A stretch of DNA of 64,000 bases from an uncultured Dorea sp. (GTDB lineage: Bacteria; Bacillota_A; Clostridia; Lachnospirales; Lachnospiraceae), in NCBI GenBank assembly GCA_910578865.1, contig CAJTRM010000013.1, positions 25,539 through 89,538 of the forward strand. The letters run 5' to 3'. The notes beneath the pieces were generated by a model. It ran no database searches, was not told the DNA's origin, and saw nothing but the letters and a program-made list of their open reading frames with translations. The position numbers were made by a program, and so were the translations under genes. Shown in pieces: positions 31,693 through 39,467 of this stretch (the stretch's first letter is position 1; each line of letters opens with the position of its first letter).

Positions 31693-32394
31693 TTAATAGG
31701 CCTCTGCCTCTTTTCTGTGCATCCAGAAGTGGATCCCTGTCGTCGAATCCATCCATCTGTCTGTATTAAAATCTTTTACTTCCACCCACTCTCCGACCCG
31801 GTAGACAAAATTCTCATCTACCAGAGACCACGCTTCGCTGAAGTTCTGCTTGAAATCAAAGCTTTTTATGGTCAGCACCTTTGCCTTGCTGCAGCGGCAG
31901 GACGGCATCGTGGCAGAAGTCCGCAGCGCGTCCGCCGGAATCAGAAGCTGCACCAGCCTGTCATTTACACATTTCTTATATCCGAGAAAGGCGCCTTTTT
32001 CCGGACAACGCATACGGAACCATTTCGTTTGTTCATCAGAAATAATCCCGTCAAGCCTGGCATGCTCTAAAACCGCCGCAAAAAGATCCGCTCCCTTGAT
32101 GTTACAGCCGGTCATATCACAAGATCGAAAAGAGGCTGTCCGCATAACGGCGTCCTGGAAGTTGGCCTCCCGCATGGAGCATCCGTCAAACAATGCATTT
32201 TCCACACTACTGTCTCTAAAATCCACCTGATTAAGCACCGTATTCTGGAACGAACTCAGGCTGAAGTCCATATTGCTCAGATCCTTTCCGGAAAGATCCA
32301 TGTCCCAGATCTCTAATTCATTAAATCTCAGCCGCTCCCCTGGTTTTTTCGACCGCAGCTGTGTTTCAAATTCTTCCTGCGATATTCTCTGCAT
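31693..32394 (-). CDS. Pentapeptide-repeat protein
   Basis: A 233-residue protein. Residues 25-120 carry pentapeptide repeats A(D/N)LxX (DLSGKDLSNMDFSLSSF, NALFDGCSMREANFQDAVMR), which fold as a four-sided right-handed beta-helix. The remaining 110 residues form a separate domain starting near ISDEQTKWFRMRCPEKGAF that is seen fused to pentapeptide repeats in other Firmicutes, function unknown. GGAGGG precedes the ATG. It is the first of a tight run with ABC_ATPase, trmO and the GNAT gene. Confidence 0.85.
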   Translation of the reverse strand: MQRISQEEFETQLRSKKPGERLRFNELEIWDMDLSGKDLSNMDFSLSSFQNTVLNQVDFRDSSVENALFDGCSMREANFQDAVMRTASFRSCDMTGCNIKGADLFAAVLEHARLDGIISDEQTKWFRMRCPEKGAFLGYKKCVNDRLVQLLIPADALRTSATMPSCRCSKAKVLTIKSFDFKQNFSEAWSLVDENFVYRVGEWVEVKDFNTDRWMDSTTGIHFWMHRKEAEAY

Positions 32395-32475
32395 GTTCCT
32401 TCCCTCCGTTTCTCAAATAACTGTACCGCCTCTCCATTGTTATTCTGCTGCAGCAGAAGCCTTCACGTCCTTCCT

Positions 32476-33018
32476 CTACAGATCTACGATCCTCGGTCTG
32501 TGATGCGTATGAGGAAGGAACTTCTTCAGAAGATCCTGTGTCTTAAATTTCAGATGGGTCGTGTTGACTCCTGTATTACACACAAAATATTCCGCCTCTG
32601 CAACTTCCTTATCTATGATAAGCTGAACATAATCGTCCTGGTCATTTAAAAGCCCTACTACACTGGCCGATCCGGGCTTAGTCCCCAGATGCTCCCACAT
32701 GTGCTCCGGCGAAGCAAAGGACATATGAGATACACCCAGCTTCTTGCTGAAAGAAGCCGTATCAAACGCCTTCTCCTCCGGCATTACAAGCAGGAAAAAG
32801 CTTGTCTTTTTCTGGTTGCATAAAAAAACATCTTTGCGGACCGGAGCATTAAATACCTTTCCGATATCCGCACACTCTTCCATAGAAGCTGCCGGGTCAT
32901 TATCGACACGCTCGTACGCAATCCCAAGCTTCTGAAACACTTTATATACTTCCTGCTCAAGAGGAGCCCTCTCACTGACGTTCTCCGGCGGTGTTGTAAC
33001 AATCTCGCTGATATACAT
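32476..33018 (-). CDS. Prolyl-tRNA editing protein ProX/PrdX (YbaK-like)
   Basis: A 180-residue free-standing trans-editing domain of the YbaK/INS family. In related bacteria it hydrolyses Ala-tRNA(Pro). Seen: GIAYERVDNDPAASMEECAD, CNQKKTSFFLLVMPEEKAFD and the conserved LGTKPGSASVVGLLND near residue 113. The start MYISEIV at 33018 has GGAGGG five to seven bases upstream, so the ORF start at 33033 is rejected. It has its own ribosome site and an 81-base gap before the pentapeptide gene. Confidence 0.88.
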   Translation of the reverse strand: MYISEIVTTPPENVSERAPLEQEVYKVFQKLGIAYERVDNDPAASMEECADIGKVFNAPVRKDVFLCNQKKTSFFLLVMPEEKAFDTASFSKKLGVSHMSFASPEHMWEHLGTKPGSASVVGLLNDQDDYVQLIIDKEVAEAEYFVCNTGVNTTHLKFKTQDLLKKFLPHTHHRPRIVDL

Positions 33019-33145
33019 AAATATTCCCTCCATTTTCCTGATCTCTACCTGTTATTATATAAAATCCGGACGGCCTTTGCAAATACAGTTTCTATTTTCT
33101 TCGATTCAGAAGTAACAGTTCAGCCTACGCCATTCAGAATATGTA

Positions 33146-33174
33146 TTTACAATACTGTCCGAAACTTGTACAAT
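33146..33174 (+). promoter_or_regulatory. Sigma-A promoter of maf
   Basis: -35 TTTACA (33146-33151), 17 bases, -10 TACAAT (33169-33174). The leader carries a GC-rich hairpin (CCCCAGG / CCTGAGGGG, about 33190-33211) just ahead of the AAGGAGA ribosome site. Confidence 0.65.
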
Positions 33175-33227
33175 AGCAAAAGAAAAAGCTCCCCAGGAAA
33201 CCTGAGGGGCATCGAAGGAGACTATCT

Positions 33228-33794
33228 ATGAAATATATTTTGGCTTCTGCCTCACCACGCAGAAAGGAACTGCTGGAAAGAACAGGGATCACATTTGACA
33301 TCATCCCTTCCTCCTGCGAAGAAAAAACGACAAAAGAGAAACCTGGCGATATCGCCATGGAACTTGCCCGGACAAAAGCCCAGGACGTCTTTCATCGTCT
33401 GGATCTGTCCTGCGACTGTACTGTCATCGGAGCCGATACCATCGTCGTATATAAAGATGAGATTCTTGGAAAGCCTTCGGACTCTTCTGAGGCCTACGAT
33501 ATGCTGTCCATGCTTGCCGACCGCACCCATCAGGTCTATACCGGTGTATCTCTCATAATCCGGAAGGACGGCGTCCAGAAGAGCCGCACCTTTTATGAAA
33601 AGACGGACGTTACCCTTTATCCCATTTCCAGAAAAGATCTGCATGCCTATGTAGATTCCGGAGATTCCCTTGACAAGGCCGGCGGTTATGGCATACAGGG
33701 CAATTTTGCGATACATGTAAAAAAAATAAGCGGGGATTACAACAATGTAGTCGGACTTCCCATCGGACGGCTGTACCAGGAACTACGGCTGTAA
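33228..33794 (+). CDS. maf: Maf family nucleotide pyrophosphatase
   Basis: A 188-residue house-cleaning enzyme that hydrolyses non-canonical or modified nucleoside triphosphates and can affect septation. Seen: the N-terminal ILASASPRRKELLERTG signature, then VIGADTIVVYKDEILGKP with the catalytic Asp near residue 70, and the C-terminal GDYNNVVGLPI. The length is normal. AAGGAGA precedes the ATG. It is convergent with rpsU across a terminator. Confidence 0.95.
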   Translation: MKYILASASPRRKELLERTGITFDIIPSSCEEKTTKEKPGDIAMELARTKAQDVFHRLDLSCDCTVIGADTIVVYKDEILGKPSDSSEAYDMLSMLADRTHQVYTGVSLIIRKDGVQKSRTFYEKTDVTLYPISRKDLHAYVDSGDSLDKAGGYGIQGNFAIHVKKISGDYNNVVGLPIGRLYQELRL

Positions 33795-33844
33795 CCGGCT
33801 TTTAAAACCTCCCCTGTCAACATGCTGCCTCTCGTCCATGAAGG

Positions 33845-33876
33845 CAAAAAATGAGGGTGTCCCTACGGACACCCTG
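33845..33876 (-). terminator. Terminator of rpsU
   Basis: Read on the minus strand: AGGGTGTCC, 4-base loop GTAG, GGACACCCT, then CATTTTTT. It lies 17 bases past the rpsU stop and also closes the convergent maf transcript. Confidence 0.88.
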
Positions 33877-33892
33877 TCATTCATTGCACATA

Positions 33893-34069
33893 TTAGTTAT
33901 ACTTACGCTTTCTGGCAGCCTCAGACTTTTTCTTACGTCTCACGCTTGGCTTTTCGTAATGCTCTCTCTTACGAATCTCCTGCTGAATGCCTGCCTTCGC
34001 ACAGTTTCTTTTGAATCTGCGTAAAGCGCTATCTAACGTCTCGTTTTCTTTAACGATTACATTTGACAT
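33893..34069 (-). CDS. rpsU: 30S ribosomal protein S21
   Basis: A 58-residue S21, required for initiation on structured mRNA. Seen: MSNVIVKENETLDSALRRFK start and the basic C-terminus EHYEKPSVRRKKKSEAARKR. The ATG is at 34069 and TAA at 33895-33893. The ribosome site is AGGTGTGAG. It is a single gene with its own promoter and terminator. Confidence 0.97.
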   Translation of the reverse strand: MSNVIVKENETLDSALRRFKRNCAKAGIQQEIRKREHYEKPSVRRKKKSEAARKRKYN

Positions 34070-34147
34070 ACTCTCACACCTAACCTCCCCTCCAGCCCTA
34101 TATTGTGCATCATACGACTTTCGGGTATTTTTATTGCACTACATAAG

Positions 34148-34175
34148 ATTATAGCACATATTTCTTTTACGTCAA
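34148..34175 (-). promoter_or_regulatory. Sigma-A promoter of rpsU
   Basis: On the minus strand: -35 TTGACG (34175-34170), 16 bases, -10 TATAAT (34153-34148). The leader of about 70 nt contains a possible GTGCA/TGCAC long-range pairing; no known leader motif is recognised. Confidence 0.75.
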
Positions 34176-34212
34176 TAACTTTTCTCCAAATTTCACCAGA
34201 TTTATGACCAAA

Positions 34213-36852
34213 TTATGAAATCTGGCCTTCCAGAACTTCCTTTGCCTTCGCCAGTGCATCCTTGATGCCGGACGGGTTTTTGCCTCCTGCCTGTGCCATA
34301 TTCGGGCGGCCTCCGCCTCCGCCTCCTACCAAGGCAGCACACGCCTTGATCAGATTGCCTGCATGGGCGCCCCTGCTGACTGCGCCCTCCGTGGCCATTG
34401 CCATAAGGCTTACCTTCCCGTCTGCGGCAGAAACCAGAAGTATGACTCCCTCACCAAGCTTTTCCTTCAGCTGGTCGCCAAGATCACGAAGCCCGTTCAT
34501 ATCCACCCCGTCTACATTTGCCGCAAGCAGCTTTACGCCGTTGATCTCTGTGACCTGATCCATCACATCCCCCATAGAACCCTGTGCAAGCCTGCTCTTT
34601 AAGCTTTCCACTTCACTGCTCAGCGCCTTGTTCTCACAGACCAGGTTACGGATCTTGTCTGTAAGCTGTTCCGGCTTTGCCTTCAGAAGCTTCAGCACAT
34701 CTGTATATCTGTTCTCGATGTCATTGTAATAATCCATCAGGCCTCTGGACGTAAGCGCCTCTATACGTCTTACGCCTGCGGCCACTCCGGTCTCGGAGAT
34801 AATCTTAAAGGCTGTAATCATACTGGTATTCGTCACATGAGTACCGCCGCAGAACTCCTTCGAGAATTCTCCCATACTGACCACGCGGACGACATCGCCG
34901 TATTTTTCTCCGAATAATGCGGCTGCTCCGGTTTTTCTTGCCTCCTCGATCGGCATATTCTGAGCCGCTACCGGAAGTGCTTTTCGGATCTGTTCATTCA
35001 CAATTGCTTCAACCTTCTTTATCTCTTCCCCTGTCATCGCAGAAAAATGAGTAAAGTCAAAACGGAGCCTGTCCGCATTCACCGAAGATCCGGCCTGCTC
35101 CACATGAGAGCCAAGCACCATACGCAGCGCCTTTTGAAGCAGATGAGTTGCACTGTGATTATTGGCTGACAGTGCCCGTCTCTCCGTGTCAACCTCAAGA
35201 GATACCACATCTCCCACCTTGATCATGCCTTTCACAACGCGGCCTTTGTGTCCGATCTTATCTCCTGCAAGCTTTATCGTATCTTCCACGGCAAACACAA
35301 AGCCGTCCTCCCTGATTACGCCGGTATCTGCCTCCTGTCCGCCGCTTGTCGCATAAAACGGCGTCTCTTTTACAAGGATCGTCCCTGCCTGCCCGTCGGA
35401 CAGCGCCTCCACGATCTCCTTCTCTGTCGTAAGGACCGTGACCTCAGACTCACACACTAATTTCTCATATCCTACAAAGCTGCTTGTGACAGCCGGGTCG
35501 ATCTCATCATAGACGGTAGCCTCCCGTCCGCTGTAATTATGTTCTCCGAATGTGCCCTTTGCTTTGGCCTTCTGCTCTTCGACCGCCTTTTGAAAACCGC
35601 TTTCGTCTATGGAAAATCCTTTTTCTTCCAGAATCTCTGTTGTCAGATCTACCGGGAAACCATAGGTATCATATAAACGGAATGCCTCCTCACCGGACAT
35701 TACCTTCTCACCTTTCTTCTCCATATCTTCTATAGCTTCTGCAAGCATGGAAAGTCCCTGGTCAATCGTCTTATTAAACTGTTCCTCTTCTTTGACAATG
35801 ACCTTAAAGATAAAATCCTTTTTCTCCTCAAGCTCCGGATACCCGTCCTTAGAGCCCTCTATTACAGTCTCCGCAAGTTCTACCAGAAATTCCCGGTCAA
35901 TCCCCAAAATCCTTCCGTGACGGCTCGCACGGCGGAGCAGGCGGCGAAGGACATAGCCCCGCCCGCTGTTGGACGGCAGGATTCCGTCAGAGATCATGAA
36001 GGTCACCGAACGGATGTGGTCTGTAATGACACGGAGAGATACATCCTTTTCCTCACTCTCTCCGTAACTCACTTCGGCCAGGCGGCATACATGATCCCTC
36101 AGCGCCTTAATGGTATCAATATCAAACATAGAATCCACGCCCTGAACAACGCATGCCAGACGTTCAAGCCCCATGCCCGTATCAATGTTCTTCTGATCAA
36201 GCTCTGTGTAATGGTTGTTTCCGTCATTGTCAAACTGGGTAAATACATTGTTCCAGATCTCCATATAACGGTCACACTCACATCCTACCGTACAGTCGGG
36301 GCTGCCGCAGCCATATTTCTCTCCGCGGTCATAGTAAACCTCCGAACAAGGACCGCAGGGACCCGAACCATGCTCCCAGAAATTATCCGCTTTGCCGAAA
36401 CGGAAAATCCGCTCCGGTGCGATACCGATCTCCTTATTCCAGATCTCCCACGCTTCATCATCGTCCAGATACACAGACGGATACAAGCGTTCCGGCTCAA
36501 GACCCACCACTTCTGTTAGGAACTCCCACGTCCAGTGGATGGACTCCTTTTTGAAATAATCTCCAAAAGAAAAGTTTCCCAGCATCTCAAAAAACGTACC
36601 GTGCCTTGCAGTTTTACCTACATTTTCGATATCCCCTGTCCGAATACACTTCTGACAAGTGGCCACTCTCTTCTTCGGCGGAATAACCTGTCCGGTAAAA
36701 TACGGCTTCAACGGCGCCATTCCCGAGTTAATCAAAAGCAGGCTTTTATCATTATGGGGCACCAGGGAAAAACTCTTCATAACCAGATGCTCTTTCCCCT
36801 CAAAAAAGTCCAGAAACATCTTCCTTAATTCATTTACTCCATACTTCTGCAT
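34213..36852 (-). CDS. alaS: Alanyl-tRNA synthetase
   Basis: Charges tRNA-Ala. It has 879 residues, a full-length class II enzyme. Seen: the catalytic N-terminal domain with INSGMAPLKPYFTG and CQKCIRTGDIENVGKTARHG, the editing domain with HSATHLLQKAL near residue 565 and the CGGTH zinc site near residue 667, and the C-terminal coiled coil plus DHHA1 domain ending near GGGGGGRPNMAQAGG. Ribosome site AGGAGG. It follows the hydrogenase by 36 bases, so read-through is likely. Confidence 0.97.
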   Translation of the reverse strand: MQKYGVNELRKMFLDFFEGKEHLVMKSFSLVPHNDKSLLLINSGMAPLKPYFTGQVIPPKKRVATCQKCIRTGDIENVGKTARHGTFFEMLGNFSFGDYFKKESIHWTWEFLTEVVGLEPERLYPSVYLDDDEAWEIWNKEIGIAPERIFRFGKADNFWEHGSGPCGPCSEVYYDRGEKYGCGSPDCTVGCECDRYMEIWNNVFTQFDNDGNNHYTELDQKNIDTGMGLERLACVVQGVDSMFDIDTIKALRDHVCRLAEVSYGESEEKDVSLRVITDHIRSVTFMISDGILPSNSGRGYVLRRLLRRASRHGRILGIDREFLVELAETVIEGSKDGYPELEEKKDFIFKVIVKEEEQFNKTIDQGLSMLAEAIEDMEKKGEKVMSGEEAFRLYDTYGFPVDLTTEILEEKGFSIDESGFQKAVEEQKAKAKGTFGEHNYSGREATVYDEIDPAVTSSFVGYEKLVCESEVTVLTTEKEIVEALSDGQAGTILVKETPFYATSGGQEADTGVIREDGFVFAVEDTIKLAGDKIGHKGRVVKGMIKVGDVVSLEVDTERRALSANNHSATHLLQKALRMVLGSHVEQAGSSVNADRLRFDFTHFSAMTGEEIKKVEAIVNEQIRKALPVAAQNMPIEEARKTGAAALFGEKYGDVVRVVSMGEFSKEFCGGTHVTNTSMITAFKIISETGVAAGVRRIEALTSRGLMDYYNDIENRYTDVLKLLKAKPEQLTDKIRNLVCENKALSSEVESLKSRLAQGSMGDVMDQVTEINGVKLLAANVDGVDMNGLRDLGDQLKEKLGEGVILLVSAADGKVSLMAMATEGAVSRGAHAGNLIKACAALVGGGGGGRPNMAQAGGKNPSGIKDALAKAKEVLEGQIS

Positions 36853-36888
36853 AGTTTCCTCCTAAAATTATGATCTGTAATAAAAACT

Positions 36889-38397
36889 CTATTTTAATTC
36901 GATTTCTTCCAGTTCCTTCGGCGGCAATTTCTTGGTGGAGCCTTTCACGAACTCTTTCACCTTTTTCTGCGCCTGTGTGATCGGAATATTCGTGCCGGCT
37001 CCCGCCGCGCAGCCTCCCGGACAACCCATGCCCTCGATCAGACAACCATTCATGCGCCCCACCTTCGCAAGGGAAAGCATCTTCTTACACTCTGCGAGTC
37101 CCTCGGCATGTTCAATCTTCACTTCTGTGCCCGGATAATACTCATTGATACATTTTTCAATGGCATCTGCCACACCTCCGGCCACTGCATAACCGCGTCC
37201 TGCAGCTGTCGCATTGTGGAAGGAAGACTCTGCCTCATACTCGGTCAGGTCGATATCCCTGGCATCGAACATGGCCCGAAGCTCCTCAAAGGTAATGACA
37301 AAGTCCACATCACTACGCACCGTCCGTCTCATGGCCTCCAGCTTCTTGGCGGCACACGGGCCAATAAATACTACCCTGGCATTGGGATGCTCTTTTTTAA
37401 TCGTTCTCGCCGTAGCTACCATAGGCGTCAGTTCCTGTGATACCTGATCTACCATGTCCGGGAAATATTTTTTGGCAAGCATGGCCCATGACGGACAGCA
37501 AGAAGTCAGAAGAAACGGAAGTTCCCCGGTGGTAACCTTTTCCACATAATGATGGGCCTCTGCAATGGCTCCGATGTCCGCGCCGAGCGCCACCTCATAG
37601 ACCTCAGAGAATCCCATCTCCTGAAGAGCCGCTTTCAGATTCCGCGGGGTGATATGATCCCCGAACTGGCCTGCAAACGCCGGTGCAAGCTCTGCAACAA
37701 CCTCCGCTCCCTCTGTCAAAGCCCTGGCAAGCTGGAAAATCTGAGACTTATCTGCAACAGCTCCAAACGGGCAGCTTACCATACACATGCCGCAGGATAC
37801 ACATTTGTCAATGTTGATGGCAGCATGACCCTGAGAATCTGTCTCAATGGCATTCACCCCGCATGCCTTGGCACACGGACGTTCCTTTTTGGAGATTGCG
37901 TCGTACGGGCACACGGATTTGCATTTGCCACAGCCGATGCATTTATCCTGGTCTATGTAAGAGCGGCCCTTTACCATGGAAATTGCTCCCCTGGGGCACA
38001 CCTCCATACAAGGGTGAGCCAGGCAGCCCTTACACATATTGCTCACTTCATATCCCTTTTCCTCGCAGCGTTCACATGCAGACGGGATCACCTGCATCAG
38101 CGGCGGCTCATAATAATTATCAGAAATATTACTTGCCTCCAGGCCGGAGGTCAGATGCACTGGCTTGTTCTCCGGCCGCAGGGACATCCCCATAGCCAGA
38201 CGTACACGCTCGCTTACAATGGCACGGGAACGGTAAATACTCTCTCTGTATGTAGTATGATCCTCTGTAACGATCTCATACGGGATAGCCTCGATATCGC
38301 TGTTGAGCGTCTCTGTATTTCCCTGGAACCCCAATCTTGCCACCTGTTCAAATACTTGTCTTCTGACTCTTTTGACTCTGGTATCCAATCCTCTCAT
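36889..38397 (-). CDS. Monomeric [FeFe] hydrogenase-like protein (group B type)
   Basis: A 502-residue Fe-S protein. Seen in order: a ferredoxin-like part with CERCEEKGYEVSNMCKGC, CMEVCPRGA, CIGCGKCKSVCPYDA, CAKACG and CVSCGMCMVSCPFGA (residues about 108-215), then H-cluster motifs TSCCPSW near residue 288, FIGPCAAKKLE near 338 and EGMGCPGGCAAGAG near 450. The second and third motifs differ from the canonical MPCxxKKxE and ExMxCxGGC in a way that fits group B hydrogenases. It should exchange electrons with ferredoxin, evolving or sensing H2; direction is unknown. Confidence 0.88.
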   Translation of the reverse strand: MRGLDTRVKRVRRQVFEQVARLGFQGNTETLNSDIEAIPYEIVTEDHTTYRESIYRSRAIVSERVRLAMGMSLRPENKPVHLTSGLEASNISDNYYEPPLMQVIPSACERCEEKGYEVSNMCKGCLAHPCMEVCPRGAISMVKGRSYIDQDKCIGCGKCKSVCPYDAISKKERPCAKACGVNAIETDSQGHAAINIDKCVSCGMCMVSCPFGAVADKSQIFQLARALTEGAEVVAELAPAFAGQFGDHITPRNLKAALQEMGFSEVYEVALGADIGAIAEAHHYVEKVTTGELPFLLTSCCPSWAMLAKKYFPDMVDQVSQELTPMVATARTIKKEHPNARVVFIGPCAAKKLEAMRRTVRSDVDFVITFEELRAMFDARDIDLTEYEAESSFHNATAAGRGYAVAGGVADAIEKCINEYYPGTEVKIEHAEGLAECKKMLSLAKVGRMNGCLIEGMGCPGGCAAGAGTNIPITQAQKKVKEFVKGSTKKLPPKELEEIELK

Positions 38398-38432
38398 AAT
38401 TCCTGTACCCTCCTGAACTGATCTTTGTTTCT

Positions 38433-39440
38433 CTATAATAATATAATCTTATGTTCTCTGCACTTTCTCCGCATTTCCTCCGGCCAGAGGCTTGCCTGCA
38501 CCTCCCCCACATGGGCGCGATCCAAAAGAAGCATACAAAGCCTGGACTGTCCGATTCCTCCGCCGATGGTATAGGGCAGTTCCCCGTCCAGCAGCATCCG
38601 GTGGTAGGGAAACTCTCTCCGGTCTTCGCATCCTGCCTTCTTAAGCTGTTTGTCCAATGACGTTTCATCCACACGGATACCCATGCTGGAAATCTCAAGA
38701 GCACAATTCAGGTTCTCGAACCAGAACAGGATATCTCCGTTCAACTGCCAGTCATCGTAGTCCGGAGCACGACCGTCATGAGGTTTACCGTCCGAGAGCT
38801 TCTCTCCGATCTTCATGAGAAATACACAGCCGTATTCTCTGGTGATCAGATTCTCCCTCTCCTTCGGGGTCTGATCCGGATACCGGTCGGCCAGTTCCTG
38901 TGATGTAATAAATGTAACATCCTCCGGCAGATGCTTTACCGCCTCCGGATATTTATACCACACTTCATGCTCCATGTGCTTGATCACCTTAAAGATGGTA
39001 CGCACCGTGTTCTTCAGCGTCTCCTCGGTCCTCTCTTCTTTTTTTATGACCTTTTCCCAGTCCCACTGGTCTACATAGCAGGAATGCAGATTATCCAGCT
39101 CCTCGTCCCTGCGGATGGCATTCATATTCGTATACAGCCCTTCCCCCGGCAGGAATCCGTAATCACGAAGCGCCATACGTTTCCACTTAGCAAGCGACTG
39201 TACTACCTCCACATCTTCGTCCCCGATTCCGGGAATGTCGAACCGGACCGGACGCTCCACTCCGTTTAAATTATCATTGAGTCCGCTGCCTTTTGTCACG
39301 AACAAGGGCGCTGATATCCTCTCAAGATTCATTTCCTTCCCGAATTCCTTCTGAAAGGTATCCCTGATATATTTGATCGCCTCCTGCGTCTTACGCACAT
39401 CCAGGTGCGGATCATAGTTTTCCGGTAATATTAATGACAT
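38433..39440 (-). CDS. asnA: Aspartate--ammonia ligase (asparagine synthetase A)
   Basis: Makes asparagine from aspartate, ammonia and ATP. It has 335 residues from MSLILPENYDPHLD at 39440, eight bases after GGAGG; an earlier ATG overlaps that site. Seen: the class II synthetase-like core, LFVTKGSGLNDNLNGVERPV, VVQSLAKWKRMAL, GLYTNMNAIRRDEELDNLHS and the C-terminal GGGIGQSRLCMLLLDRAHVG. It lies between metH and the hydrogenase on the same strand. Confidence 0.96.
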   Translation of the reverse strand: MSLILPENYDPHLDVRKTQEAIKYIRDTFQKEFGKEMNLERISAPLFVTKGSGLNDNLNGVERPVRFDIPGIGDEDVEVVQSLAKWKRMALRDYGFLPGEGLYTNMNAIRRDEELDNLHSCYVDQWDWEKVIKKEERTEETLKNTVRTIFKVIKHMEHEVWYKYPEAVKHLPEDVTFITSQELADRYPDQTPKERENLITREYGCVFLMKIGEKLSDGKPHDGRAPDYDDWQLNGDILFWFENLNCALEISSMGIRVDETSLDKQLKKAGCEDRREFPYHRMLLDGELPYTIGGGIGQSRLCMLLLDRAHVGEVQASLWPEEMRRKCREHKIILL

Positions 39441-39467
39441 ATTCTTTTCCTCCATGCTTCTGCCTGT

